64,000 bases of DNA from assembly GCA_016703425.1 (NCBI GenBank), contig JADJCA010000011.1:432201-496200 (forward strand), given 5' to 3'. The position numbers were made by a program, and so were the translations under genes. This document shows positions 10,497 through 20,767 of this stretch, in pieces. This DNA is from Myxococcales bacterium. Lineage in GTDB: Bacteria; Myxococcota_A; Polyangia; Polyangiales; Polyangiaceae. How positions within the stretch are numbered: position 1 is the first letter of the stretch; the number at the start of each line of letters is the position of its first letter. Below the pieces are notes generated by a model, which was not told the DNA's origin, ran no database searches, and saw nothing but the letters and a program-made list of their open reading frames with translations.

Positions 10497-11339
10497 ATGA
10501 CCTTGTCGTTCGCCCAAGCGATGAAGACGCTCGCGGCCGCGGGCACGGAGCAGAACCGGGCCGTCTACCGCCGCCACGGCGCCAAGGGCGACGTCTTCGG
10601 CGTCGGCTTCGCCACGCTCGATGGGCTCGCCAGAGAGCTCGGCCGCGACGCCAAGCTGGCGGCGGCCCTCTGGAAGAGCAAGAACGCCGACGCCCGCCTC
10701 CTGGCGACTCGCGTCGCCGACCCGAACGTCATGACGCCGTCGCTGCTCGACGCCTGGGCGAAGGAGGTCGACTGGTACGTCGGCGCCGACGCCCTCGCGA
10801 AGCTCGCGACGGCGTCGCCGCACGCGAAGACCATCGCGCAGAAGTGGCTCGCGTCGAAGGGTGAGTGGACCCTGCGCGCCGGCTGGCATGCGTTGGCGCT
10901 CCTGACGCGCGATCCGTCGCTCACGGACGCGTTCTTCGAGCCCTTCATCGCCCGCATCGAGCGGGAGATCGGGAGCGCGCCGAATCGCGCCAAGGACGCC
11001 ATGAACGCGGCGTTGATCGCCATCGGGATCCGGAACGCCGCCTTCGCGAAGCTGGCGACTCGCGCCGCAGCGCGTATCGGCAAGGTGGATGTCGACCACG
11101 GGGCTACCGCCTGCAAGACGCCGAACGCTGCGCTCTACATCAAGCGGGCGAGGGCCTGGCTCGAGGCGCAGGCCAAGAAGCGTCAGGCGAAGGCGAAGCG
11201 GGCGGCGAAGAAGACAAAGGTCGCGGCCCCGTCGCCGCGCAAGGCCGGCAGCGCCGCGAAGCGCGTGAAGAAGGCGACGAAGGTGACGGCGAAGAAGACC
11301 TCGCTCACCAAGGTCAAGGCGCGCCGCTCCGCGCGCTGA
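10497..11339 (+). CDS. AlkD-like DNA alkylation repair protein with histone-H1-like tail
   Basis: Residues 1-215 form helical repeats of the AlkD / DNA-alkylation-repair type: MKTLAAAGTEQNRAVYRRHG, then DARLLATRVAD and NAALIAIGIRN. AlkD glycosylases remove bulky or positively charged alkylpurines without base flipping. Residues about 216-280 are nearly all Lys, Ala, Arg, Ser and Thr (AKKRQAKAKRAAKKTKVAAP and onward), like the C-terminal tail of histone H1 or bacterial H1-like proteins. The tail would give non-specific DNA binding. AlkD homologues normally lack it. I cannot confirm the active-site Trp/Asp/Arg set by eye, so enzymatic activity is inferred. Confidence 0.8.
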   Translation: MTLSFAQAMKTLAAAGTEQNRAVYRRHGAKGDVFGVGFATLDGLARELGRDAKLAAALWKSKNADARLLATRVADPNVMTPSLLDAWAKEVDWYVGADALAKLATASPHAKTIAQKWLASKGEWTLRAGWHALALLTRDPSLTDAFFEPFIARIEREIGSAPNRAKDAMNAALIAIGIRNAAFAKLATRAAARIGKVDVDHGATACKTPNAALYIKRARAWLEAQAKKRQAKAKRAAKKTKVAAPSPRKAGSAAKRVKKATKVTAKKTSLTKVKARRSAR

Positions 11340-11483
11340 CATCACGTAGGGCGATTCGCGCGGGTCCGCTCCAAGCGCAAAACTTGGCCCCGCGCGCTCA
11401 TCCTCCGTATTCGAACCTCAGACGGTCCGGATCCCCATCGCGCGAGCGAGCGCGCGAGTGGTGCCGCGAGGAGAGAGGCGACC

Positions 11484-13322
11484 ATGTCGAGCCTGGAGCA
11501 CAACGAGGAGCAGCACACGGCGGACAACGAGGCAGGCGCCGCCGAGGCGAAGCGCGCGCGGCTAACGACCCGCATTCCCTTCGACGGGGTCGTTGAGGTC
11601 GGCGGCGAGCTTGGGCCGCCCTTCGAAGCCCAAGCCGTCGACGTCTCGGGGACGGGCATGCACCTGCGCACGGCGTATCTCCCGGAGGTCGGGCAGGCGC
11701 TCTCGTGCCGCTTTGAAGCGGGGCGCGAGACCGTCGTCGCCACCGGTGAGGTCGTCTGGCAAAAAGAGGCCGGGCGCGGCGGCGAGTTCGGCCTCCGCTT
11801 CGTGGACCTCGACCGAGAGAGCGCCGCCGCTCTCGAGCGCATGACCGACCGCGCTCGTCTGCGCGTGCCGGGCGCGAAGGTGCGCCTTCACATCGACGGC
11901 CTCGGCGCGCCGATGCGGGCGCGCGTTCGCGGGACCGACCGCTCTGCCCTCACCGTCGGCAGCGACCTCGCGTTCTTGCAGGTCGGAAAGCACATCGACC
12001 TTGAAGACGCGGAGAGTGGGAGCCGGCGACCGGCTCTCATCGATCGCGTCGATGTCGAAGTTGACCCGAGCTCGCGGGTGCCGCAGCTCGTTGTGTCCCT
12101 CAAGTACGAACAGAGCGATCGCGACTGCGAAGCGGAGGAGAGTGCCATGGCCGACACGCAACACAATGGAACCGACACTCCCGTTGATCCGGCCCACAAC
12201 GAGATGCACGCCGCTTACAACGTGAGCGAGGAGCACGCGGCTCACGAGACGGACGTGGCGATCTCCGAGCCGCAGCCGGGCGTCCAGGCGCCTGCCCGAT
12301 CGTCCTCCGCCGCCGATGACGTGATGCGGGAGGAGCTCGAAGCGAGCGCCCGCATGAAGGGCCCGGTGGCCCGCGCCGCGTCGAAGGTGACGCCGGCCCT
12401 TGAACGTTTCGCCAAGCGCGCCCGGACCGCGACGATGCTGCTCGTCGAAAAGGCCAAAGCGCGCAGAAGCGGCGACGCTTCGCCGATCCGGCGCACGACG
12501 GCGCCGGCGCCCGGCGGAGGCCTCCACACGGCGGGCCGCAAAGTCGTGCGCGGCGAATCCATGGGACCGACGGAGCACGCTACGGCGCAGCTCGGTGGGA
12601 TCATGTCTGACAAGAAGAAGGTCGCCGCGATCGGTGTCGGCGCCGTTTTGCTCATCGCCATCGGTGCGGCAGCGCTCAACAAGAAGAGTGCGACTCCCGA
12701 AGCCACCGCCGCGAACACGGCGGCGGCGCCTGCGACGCCAGACCCGGCAGCCGCGCCGGTCGCCGCGCCCGTCGCGCTGCCGCCCGGTCCCGCGCCGGTT
12801 CCCGTCAGCGGCCCCATCGAGGTCACGTCGGGCCCCGCACCGGGCGCCATGCCGCCGCCGGTCGCGACCGAACCCGCGACCCACGAGCGCCCGTCCGCCG
12901 TGCACGAGACGAAGAGCGCCTCGAAGAAGCCCATCAAGGTCACGCCCTTCGCCAACGGGCACGTGAGCCGCGGCAACCTGCTGCGTCTCAAGATGGACGG
13001 CGCCATCGACAAGATCCAAGGGGCGCAGCAACCGACGGGCTTCACGGTCCACATCCCCGGTCGTCGCTCCCTCGAGCCGGCCGCCCCGCTGGCGGCCCGC
13101 GACGCGCGCATCGGGGCCATCAAGGTCGCCAACGACCAAGGTGGCGCCGAGCTGTCGGTCACCTTCAAAGACGGCGTCCCGAACTACCTCGTGAGGGCCA
13201 AGGGCGATCAGCTTGAGATCGTCCTCGCGTCACCGTCGGCGGGCAAAGAAGCGCCGCAGAAGAAGGACGCGAAGCCAGGCGCCGTCGCCAAGCGCGGCCA
13301 CGGCAAACACGGCAAGCACTGA
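11484..13322 (+). CDS. PilZ-domain protein with membrane segment and C-terminal AMIN-like domain
   Basis: An N-terminal PilZ domain (about 24-125) has the c-di-GMP signature RLTTR and DVSGTGMHL. A second, degenerate PilZ-like unit follows at about 126-212. A 160-residue charged linker leads to one membrane helix at about 379-396 (VAAIGVGAVLLIAIGAAAL). The outer part is a Pro/Ala linker and an AMIN-like domain at about 485-590 (ARIGAIKVANDQGGAELSV). So a cytoplasmic c-di-GMP sensor appears joined to a periplasmic domain of the kind that localises cell-wall or secretin proteins. A good ribosome site (AGGAGAG) precedes the ATG. Individual domain calls are by eye; the topology is clear. Confidence 0.82.
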   Translation: MSSLEHNEEQHTADNEAGAAEAKRARLTTRIPFDGVVEVGGELGPPFEAQAVDVSGTGMHLRTAYLPEVGQALSCRFEAGRETVVATGEVVWQKEAGRGGEFGLRFVDLDRESAAALERMTDRARLRVPGAKVRLHIDGLGAPMRARVRGTDRSALTVGSDLAFLQVGKHIDLEDAESGSRRPALIDRVDVEVDPSSRVPQLVVSLKYEQSDRDCEAEESAMADTQHNGTDTPVDPAHNEMHAAYNVSEEHAAHETDVAISEPQPGVQAPARSSSAADDVMREELEASARMKGPVARAASKVTPALERFAKRARTATMLLVEKAKARRSGDASPIRRTTAPAPGGGLHTAGRKVVRGESMGPTEHATAQLGGIMSDKKKVAAIGVGAVLLIAIGAAALNKKSATPEATAANTAAAPATPDPAAAPVAAPVALPPGPAPVPVSGPIEVTSGPAPGAMPPPVATEPATHERPSAVHETKSASKKPIKVTPFANGHVSRGNLLRLKMDGAIDKIQGAQQPTGFTVHIPGRRSLEPAAPLAARDARIGAIKVANDQGGAELSVTFKDGVPNYLVRAKGDQLEIVLASPSAGKEAPQKKDAKPGAVAKRGHGKHGKH

Positions 13323-13339
13323 CGCCTGCGGCAAGCACG

Positions 13340-13374
13340 AAGGGCCGCGCTTCCAAAAGGAGGCGCGGCCTTCT
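13340..13374. terminator. bidirectional terminator between convergent genes
   Basis: Between the ends of the PilZ-AMIN gene and mscL lies a long imperfect stem: AAGGGCCGCGCTTCC, loop AAAA, GGAGGCGCGGCCTTCTT. It has A residues on one flank and T residues on the other, so it can serve both strands. Confidence 0.75.
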
Positions 13375-13395
13375 TGCGCGTTCGCAGCGCGGCGC

Positions 13396-13791
13396 TCAGC
13401 GCTTGAGGCCGTCGCGAATCTCCGAGAGCAGCTCGATCATCTTCTCTTCCGGCTTCTTGGCCGGCGGCGGCTCCGGCGGCTTCTTCGCGTTGACGATCTT
13501 CGAGACAACGAGGAAGAGCACCAGCGCGACCACGAAAAAGTCGACGATGGAGCCGAGCAACGCGCCGTACTTGAGCGCGACGTTGTCTTTGGCGTCGGGC
13601 ATCGCCTTCAAGACGTGAGCCGCCTCGCGCCAGTTGCCCCCTGGCAGCGCCATGGACACGAGCGGCATGACGAGGTTGTCGACGAGGCCCGAGACGATCT
13701 TGCCGAAGGCGCCGCCGATGATCACGCCCACGGCGAGATCGACCACGTTGCCCTTGAACGCGAACTTCTTGAAGTCTTCGATGAAAGCCAT
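13396..13791 (-). CDS. mscL: large-conductance mechanosensitive channel
   Basis: The 131-residue protein has the standard MscL layout. A short amphipathic N-terminus (FIEDFKKFAFKGNV) precedes the pore helix TM1 (VVDLAVGVIIGGAFGKIVSG). A periplasmic loop follows, then TM2 (LGSIVDFFVVALVLFLVV) and a cytoplasmic helix bundle (EEKMIELLSEIRDGLK). MscL is a homopentamer in the inner membrane that opens at near-lytic tension to release solutes during hypo-osmotic shock. The proline-rich linker after TM2 is typical. It stands alone between a terminator and tsaD. Confidence 0.97.
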   Translation of the reverse strand: MAFIEDFKKFAFKGNVVDLAVGVIIGGAFGKIVSGLVDNLVMPLVSMALPGGNWREAAHVLKAMPDAKDNVALKYGALLGSIVDFFVVALVLFLVVSKIVNAKKPPEPPPAKKPEEKMIELLSEIRDGLKR

Positions 13792-13860
13792 GGCGCCGAG
13801 TTACCACACTCGGATGCGCGCGCCGGGGACTTTGTGCGGCTTGTACCCGCCCCTCGAGTA

Positions 13861-14916
13861 CTAGCGTCTTCCGCGCCCTTTCCGCGTCGCCCGCGCCAAC
13901 GAGGTCGCGCTCGTGGCCTTGAGCGTGAGCCCGTCGCGCTCGCCTCGCAGGAAAGCCTGAAGCCCCGCGTAGGCGATCATGGCTGCGTTGTCGGTGCAGC
14001 TCGCGGGCGGTGGCACGTGGGCCACGAGGCCGTGCTTCGCAGCGAGCGCCGCCGTTCGAGCACGGAGCTCGCGGTTGGCGGCCACGCCGCCGGCGAGCAC
14101 GACGTCGACGGCACCCTCCGAGAGCGCCGCGGCCACGAGTTTCTCCGACAACACCTCGGTGACGGCGGCTTGAAACGAGGCGCAGAGATCCTGGAGCTCG
14201 CTCTCGCTCTTGGGCAAGCCGCGCGCCTCCACGTCGCGCGCGACGCGCGTCTTTAGGCCCGAGAAGCTGAACTCGAAGGTCTTCGTGTGACGCATCGGCG
14301 CTTCGAGGCGGAAACGAGCCGCGTCGCCGCGCTCCGCGAGCCGATCGATAACGGGGCCTCCGGGATAGCCAAGGCCCAAGAGCTTGGCGACCTTGTCGAA
14401 AGCCTCGCCGGCGGCGTCGTCGCGCGTGGCACCGAGCTCGGTGCATGCGGCGGCGTCGGGCGCGTGCACCGAGTAGATGGCCGTGTGGCCGCCCGAAGCC
14501 AAGAGCGCCACGAAGGGGTACCGCGGTACGGAGGGCGGTGGCGCACCGGCGCGGCGAAGAAAGACCGCGAGCAAGTGGCCGAGCAAATGATCCACGCCGA
14601 CGAGTGGCTTTCCGCTCGCCCAGGCCATGCCCTTGGCGGCTTGAACCCCCACGAGCAAGGCCCCCACGAGGCCGGGCCGGCAGGTGACCGCGATGGCGTC
14701 GAGGTCTTCCACCTTCACGCGGGCTTCAGCCAGCGCCCGCTCGACGACGGGCATCACGTTGCGCGTGTGGTCTCGCGAGGCCAGCTCAGGAACGATGCCG
14801 CCGTATTCGGCGTGGACCGCCTGGCTCTGAACGACGTCGGAGAGCACGAGTCCGTCACCGTCAACGACGGCGGCACCCGTTTCATCGCACGAGGATTCGA
14901 GTCCGAGGACGATCAC
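13861..14916 (-). CDS. tsaD: tRNA N6-adenosine threonylcarbamoyltransferase
   Basis: TsaD transfers threonylcarbamoyl from TC-AMP to A37 of ANN-decoding tRNAs, with TsaB and TsaE (not in this window). Motifs: ESSCDET at 7-13, metal-binding HxxxH within VGVDHLLGHLLAV, LLASGGHTAIY, GEAFDKVAKLLGLGYPGGP and FSFSGLKT. LAGGVAANRELR and CTDNAAMIAYAG follow near the end. Length is normal. The start is GTG at 14916, which overlaps the upstream lipoprotein stop (GTGA), so it is translationally coupled as the last gene of the TPR/HEAT unit. Confidence 0.97.
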   Translation of the reverse strand: MIVLGLESSCDETGAAVVDGDGLVLSDVVQSQAVHAEYGGIVPELASRDHTRNVMPVVERALAEARVKVEDLDAIAVTCRPGLVGALLVGVQAAKGMAWASGKPLVGVDHLLGHLLAVFLRRAGAPPPSVPRYPFVALLASGGHTAIYSVHAPDAAACTELGATRDDAAGEAFDKVAKLLGLGYPGGPVIDRLAERGDAARFRLEAPMRHTKTFEFSFSGLKTRVARDVEARGLPKSESELQDLCASFQAAVTEVLSEKLVAAALSEGAVDVVLAGGVAANRELRARTAALAAKHGLVAHVPPPASCTDNAAMIAYAGLQAFLRGERDGLTLKATSATSLARATRKGRGRR

Positions 14917-15404
14917 GGCGACCGAAAGGAGCAGGGCCCCTCTTTCTTCTGGAGCGCGAAGACAGCGAAGACGCCGCTGTCGGTCGTCGACGGTCGCAGC
15001 AGGCGAACCTCCGCGTCGCCCGAGTCCATCAACGACACGATGGCCAGGACATCGGACGCGCCAGCGTCGCTCTCAGCGCGCACGGCAAAAACGAGGTTCT
15101 TGCTCCGGTCCGCCCCAAAGGCCAACAGCGCCAACGGATCGTGCGCCAAGGGAGCGATGGGCACGAGGGGAGCGGCGGCGAAGCGCCCGTCGGAGGAGGT
15201 GAGTGAGCCAGGTCGATCCTCGAGGTGGCTCGCGTCGAAGGTGAGGCACATCTTCGTGCTCTCGGCGATTCCGGCGCGGACGAACGACGCGTTGGTGACG
15301 CTACCCTCGTAGCGTCCGTCGCCGGAAGACCAACGCTCAAGATCGCGGCATCCCCATAGAGACGCGAGGACCGCCACGCCCGCGAGCAACTCGGGACGCG
15401 TCAC
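14913..15404 (-). CDS. small putative lipoprotein
   Basis: The GTG at 15404 overlaps the stop of the TPR/HEAT gene (GTGA), and the 3' end overlaps tsaD in the same way. The product has a short signal with lipobox LASLWGC and a mature domain of about 140 residues. The mature part is rich in beta-type segments (VTNASFVRAG, LVFAVRAESD, VLAIVSLMDS) without a recognisable family. Tight coupling suggests expression in fixed proportion with its neighbours. Function unknown. Confidence 0.75.
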   Translation of the reverse strand: MTRPELLAGVAVLASLWGCRDLERWSSGDGRYEGSVTNASFVRAGIAESTKMCLTFDASHLEDRPGSLTSSDGRFAAAPLVPIAPLAHDPLALLAFGADRSKNLVFAVRAESDAGASDVLAIVSLMDSGDAEVRLLRPSTTDSGVFAVFALQKKEGPCSFRSP

Positions 15405-18400
15405 GGCGCCCTGCCGAGGAGGCTACGGGCCGTCTCGCGAACGCGCGGCTCGGCGTCCGACGACGCCATCACGCGGGCCAGCCGTTCTTGCGTCTTTCCG
15501 TCGAAGGCAAGCGCGCGCAGCGAGGCCTCGCGCACGATCGCGTAGGTGTCGGAGCGCGCCGCTCGTTCGAGCGTGGCCGCGGCGCTCGGAGCCCCGCTCT
15601 TCCCCAGGCGCCCCAGCGCTTCGGCGGCCAAGACGCGAATGGCCCACGAAGGGCTCCCCTCGACGACGCGCGTGCACGTCGCCACCGCCGCTGACGATGC
15701 GTGACGACCCACGGCCGCGAGCGCCATGCGTTGCACGCCCTCGTTGGGATCGGTAGCGGCGCGCAAGACCACGCTCGTCGCCTCGTCGGAGGTCGAGCCT
15801 GCGAGCAGCTGCAGGGCCTTCGCGCGCACCGCCGGCTCGGGGTGTCGCACGAGCCCGACGACCGACGGCTCAAGCGCCTTGGCCATCGCCCGCGCGCGAT
15901 CGCGGGCCGCGCCAAGGGCGTCGCTCTGCTCCGTGGAGAAGAACGGACGAAGCGAGCCGTCGCCGCTCGAGAGCGCGTCGAGTACCAAGAGGGCGCGCTC
16001 GCCAGAGGTCCGAAGGGCCGCGCTGGCCGCCTCGGCGATGGCGTCCCCGAATTGCGTCACGGCGCGCCCGCGTTCGGCAGCCGTGAACTCCGTTGGAATG
16101 AGGCGGGCGAGCACCCCGTCGAGGTCGACGCGACCGTCGACGAGGTCGAGCGCGGCGGGGGACCTCTTCGCGCTCGCCGGCGACGCGAGCAACATCATCG
16201 ACGCCGCGGCAGCCTTCGGCAGCGAGTTTCGGCCGCCCTCGCCGGGCGGGCCGTCGAAGAGCGACGCCGCGAGCGCGCCCACGACGGCCTTCGTTCCCGC
16301 GCCGCCGTCCCCCTTGGCGGCCGCGGCGCGGCCGAGCGCCACCAGCGCCGCTTGTCGCGCCACGACGTCGGAGCCTTGGGCCAGCGACAAGAGGACGGAG
16401 GCCGCTTCGCCCTCCGGCGAGAGCTCGCCTAGCGCTTGAGCGGCGGCGGCTCGCGCGACGCTGCCGACCTCCACGGACCGCGCGAGGGCGACGAGATCCG
16501 GCGTGGCCGCGCGCTCCTTGAGCGCCCCCAAGCCCAACGCGGCGAAGCCGCGCATCTCGGGCCCGCCGCGACGCAGGAGTATGCGCAGCGAAGCCCCGGC
16601 GCGCTTGTCGTCCAGCTTCGCGAGCGCGAAGACGGCGGCGACGGCCACGCGATCCGACGGCGTCGCCTCTTCGCTGCGCGCGCCATCGGGCAGGAGGAAG
16701 GCCTCGAGCTTGGGTCGCATCACCGCGCTTCGCAACATGCCGCAGGCGACCATCGCCCGCGTTCGCAGGTCCAGGTCACCGTCGCCCGTCGCAAACGCGA
16801 AGAGCGCCGGCGCCGCGTTCTTGTTCTCGACGTGAGAGAGGACGTCGATGGCGGTCCGTTGCTGAGTGGCTTCGTTTGATGCGAGAGCGTCGAGGAGCGG
16901 CTTGATGGCGCGCGCGCCGATGCGCGCCAACGCCTTTTGCGCGGCGTCGCGCTCAGCGTCGCCGCCGCTCTTGGCTTGCTCCACGAGGCCGAAGGTCAAG
17001 CTCCCGTAGACCTCCATGAGCAGCCGTCGATAGATGAGCTTCTGCGGATTCCCGATGGCCATGGGGAGCAAGTCTTGCTCCAGCGACTCGAGCGAACCGC
17101 GGCCGAGGTTCACCTGAATGGAGAGGCGGGCGGCGCGAGAGACGAGCTCCTCGTCGGGCGCCGAGCGAAGGACGCGGCGGAAGAGCCGGTCGGCTTCGTC
17201 GGTTTGCCCGCGTGACAAGAGGAGGTCCGCCAAGTCGAAATACGCGAGGAAGAGCCGCTCATTCTTCGAGATGGCCGCGCGGTACTCGAGGATCGCCTGC
17301 TCGACGTTCTGCCTCGCGCGGTACATGTCGGCGAGGTGCCGGTGTCCTTCGGCGTCGTCGGGATTGAGCTCGACGGCGCGAGCGAGGTATTTCACCGCGT
17401 CGTCGTCGCGGTAGATTTCCGCGGCGTAGCGCGCCATGCGCTGATAGACCTCGCGCGCGCGTTTCGGCTCCACCGCCAGCAGCTTCTCGAGCACTGCGAT
17501 GGCGTCGGCCTTCTTGCCAGCTTGGTAAAGGACTCGCTCCAAGACGAGGTACCCGTCGCTGTCGCCGGGCGCGAGCTCGACGAGGCGCCGCAACGTGGTC
17601 TCGGCATCGCCGAGGCGACGCAGGTGGAGCTGCACCTCCGCGAGGGTCCGTCCCGCCTCGAGGTCCGGCGGCTTCGCCGAAAACGCCGTCGCCAGGTTCG
17701 GGATTCGATGCTCAAGGCTTCGCTCGAGGGCCCAGAGCGTCACGAGGTGCGAGCGGACCTCGCGTGCGAGGAGCTTGTCGCCGAGCTTCCGCGCGCGTTC
17801 GCCGATCTCGGTCCACAGGCCCTGCGCGTCACGGTACGACTTGGCGCGCTCGTGCGCCGCCGCCAGTTGCTTCTTGTATTGCACGTTGTCGCGCTCGAGC
17901 TGGACCGCTTCCTTCAGCGCCGCGAGCCGTCGGCCAACATGTCGTGTTCGAGCAACACTTCACCAAAAGCGGCGAGGGCGCGCGCGCGCGGTGTCACGGT
18001 CACCAGGATGCGTCGCCATGTTTGCATGGCGAGCTGGTGGTTGCCGTCTTGGAAATAGCGCGCGCCTAGGTCGACCAGGTGGCTCGGATCGTTGGTCGCC
18101 ACCTGAGCGAGGCGCGCGAGGATCTTCAGCGCGCGCTCGCCTTCGCCGACGCGACCATAAAATTCGGCGAGGCGACCGAGAACGTCTTCGTCGTGCCCGG
18201 CGCGCGCCTCAAGCTCCGTGAGAAGGCGCAGCGCGCGTGGCCGGTCGCCCCGCTGAAGGAGAGCTTCGCACTGTTCGAAGACGAACTGCGGATTGTTGGG
18301 CGCGGCGCGAATGAGGCCTTCGTACTCGCGAATCGCGGTGTCGAGCTCGCCCTGCGATTGGAGCAAGCGCACGAGCTTGAGGCGCAGGTCGACGTGCCTC

Positions 18401-19497
18401 GGCTGAATGGCAAGCGCGAGCTTGTAGGTCTTAATGGCGCCCGGCGCGTCGCCGGTCTCTTCGTAGAGGCCGCCTAGGAGCGAGAGCCTCGCGAAGTCCC
18501 TCGGGTGCTCCGCTTCGAGCTCCTTCACGAGCTCCGGCAGTCGCTGCTCGGCTCGGTAGACCTCCGTGATGATTTCGTAGATCTCGGACCGCACGGCGGC
18601 CTCGCTGCCGGCCGTCTTGAGGGCTCGTCTTAGCGTCGTGAGCGCGGCCTCGCGCTTCAGGGCCTTGGCCTGGGCGCGGCCGAGGTCTTTGAGCGCTGGC
18701 GCGAGGGCGCGGTTGTCGCCGCTCGCCGCTTGGACGAGCTCCAGGAGCTCGCGTTCCGCGCGCTCGTATTCGCCGCGCGTGAAGAGCTCCCGCCCGAGCT
18801 CCCCGCGGACGAAGAGGCTCGCGGGCTGCAACTTGACGAGCTTCTCGTGGTACCCGCGTGCCGCGTCCCAGTCCTTCGCGTCGAGCGACAACGTCATGAG
18901 CGCACGCAACGTTTGCTCGCGATCAGTCGTCGCCGTCTGAAGGACCAACGCCTGTTCGTAGCGCGCTCGTGCCGCCGGCACGTTCGCCCGGTCTTGGAGC
19001 AGTCGCGCCAACGAGAGGAGCGCCGCCGGGTCCGTTGCCTTGAGCAGGATCGCCTTCTCGAAGGCCGCGATAGCCTCGTCGGCGCGCCCGTCGACCTTGT
19101 AGATGCCTGCGAGGCCGACCGTCGCCGCGTAACGAGCCGGCGAGTCTTGCTTCGCGCGCGCTTCGAAATCGCCGACGAGCGCTTTGAGGTTTCCGTCACG
19201 CTCGCGGTAAAGCTGCACGAGGCGCTGCAGCGGGAACGCTGCGCCCGGCTGCGCGAGCACGATGGCGGTGTACCGATCGATCTGGCCGGCTTCGTTGGGG
19301 GGCGCCGCGACGTCGGGTTTCTTGGGCGCCTCGGGGCGCGGCGCGCGCTGCGTGTCGGTCGGCTTCCGGCCCGGCTGCGGGCGAACCGGGCCCGGTTTGG
19401 GGCGCCGCCCGCGCGGGTCGAAGTCTTGCGCCGCGACGGCCGACGAGCCGAAAACGATGGCCAGGAGCCACGCCAACGCGAAGGAGCCGCGCCTCAC
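15401..19497 (-). CDS. exported TPR and HEAT-repeat giant protein, split by one indel
   Basis: Two long frames abut at about 17900. The first begins at GTG 19497 with a signal peptide (cleavage near AVAAQD), then a Pro/Arg linker and at least ten TPR-like repeats (for example FAEVLLEHD near its end). It hits a stop at 17914. The second frame continues with KEAVQLERDNVQYKKQL, more TPRs to about residue 280, then HEAT-like repeats to the end (VAVAAVFALAKLDD, MALAAVGRHA). Restoring one C near 17908 gives a single protein of about 1,360 residues. It is probably a periplasmic scaffold. It heads a coupled unit with a lipoprotein and tsaD. I take the break as a sequence error. Confidence 0.78.
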
Positions 19498-19561
19498 CCC
19501 CCGAAGGGTAGCTGAGAACACGGCTCCTCGCCGAATCGCCGCAAAGAAGCCACCAATTCGT

Positions 19562-20767
19562 TCAGTAGCAGGTGCCGCTCGAGCAATATTGCGACGACGG
19601 GCAGACCTTGCCGCATTGTCCGCAGTTGTAGCGGTCCGAGAGGACGTTGGTGCAGACAGCGGTGCCGCCACTGGTCGGTGCGCAGCGCTTCTGTCCTGTC
19701 GCGCAGCCCTGGACGGTGAACGTCTCGGTCGACATCGTGGAGAGCCGCAGGAAGCCGACGGGGGGCAAGTCTGCGATGTCGCCCATCGTCTTCTTGTCCT
19801 TGCGGACCTCGGTCTTCGAACGACCCACGGAGATCGAAAGGGACGGCGTCGCATAGCTGGAGCCGTCGTCGGCCCAGACCTGCCGAATCACCTTGCGCGT
19901 GATGTCGAACTTGCCGCTGGCGTCGTCGCCGACGCAGACAGCGGAGCCCTTGTTGCCGCTCACGGTAATACGAACTTCGTCGGCGCCGGGCTTCCAGCCA
20001 ACGGGGACCGGCCCCGTCTCCTCGAAGACGACGGCGGGATCGAGCTTGTGGAGCGCCGGTGAGGTCTGGATGAACGTTGTCGTCTTGAACGTGTCCTTGA
20101 ACTTCTCGAAGCCGGCTTCCGTCGCGCCCGACGCCGAGATTTGGATCTCGCCCTCGGGAACGAACGGGCTGTCACCAGACGCCGAGTAGGAATAGGGAGG
20201 CCGCAGCGTGACGGTCTTCGACACGCCGTCGCCGCTCAGCGTGATCACGCCCGCGTTGAACTCCACCTTGGCGACGCACTTGGACTTGGTGCCGCTGAGC
20301 TTGCACTCCTCGTCCTCTGCGCACGACGGACTGCACTCGGGGACGGCCTTGCACACCGACTTGCAGTTTGCGTCCAGGGTGCAGACCTCGCCGACGTCGC
20401 AGCCGCTCTCGTAGCCGTAGCCGGCGTCGCCGCCCGAGCAGTCGGCCTTCGCGAGGATGGTGCAGCCGTCAACGGTCTTGCCGCAGGCCTCGGCGGCGGC
20501 GGCACCGGCGTCGGCGACGAAGCCAGCGCTGACGACAGGGCTGGAACTGGAGGTGGAGCCAGCCGTGTGCACTTCTCCGAGGGAGATGATCCCGAGCGCG
20601 TGCGGCGGATCGTTCTCCGACTCGCCCGTCGATGCGGCGGCTGCGTCGGCGCCACCGTCACCGCCAGCGCCTCCGCCGGGGATGCCCGTGTTGATGGCGT
20701 TCGCGCACGCCATCGAGGCGCTTGCGGCGAAGAGGGCGATGGCGACGGGGAAAAGACCAAGCTTCAT
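19562..20767 (-). CDS. Cys-rich secreted lipoprotein
   Basis: Of several in-frame starts, the ATG at 20767 gives a signal (MKLGLFPVAIALFAASASMA) with a Cys right after it. A Gly/Ala/Asp-rich linker follows. Two cysteine clusters flank a central beta-rich domain. One is CDVGEVCTLDANCKSVCK and onward at about 155-200. The other is C-terminal (CATGQKRCAP, then NCGQCGKVCPSSQYC). Such clusters recur in myxobacterial and other predatory-bacterial surface proteins and are presumably disulphide-bonded. Function unknown. Confidence 0.75.
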   Translation of the reverse strand: MKLGLFPVAIALFAASASMACANAINTGIPGGGAGGDGGADAAAASTGESENDPPHALGIISLGEVHTAGSTSSSSPVVSAGFVADAGAAAAEACGKTVDGCTILAKADCSGGDAGYGYESGCDVGEVCTLDANCKSVCKAVPECSPSCAEDEECKLSGTKSKCVAKVEFNAGVITLSGDGVSKTVTLRPPYSYSASGDSPFVPEGEIQISASGATEAGFEKFKDTFKTTTFIQTSPALHKLDPAVVFEETGPVPVGWKPGADEVRITVSGNKGSAVCVGDDASGKFDITRKVIRQVWADDGSSYATPSLSISVGRSKTEVRKDKKTMGDIADLPPVGFLRLSTMSTETFTVQGCATGQKRCAPTSGGTAVCTNVLSDRYNCGQCGKVCPSSQYCSSGTCY

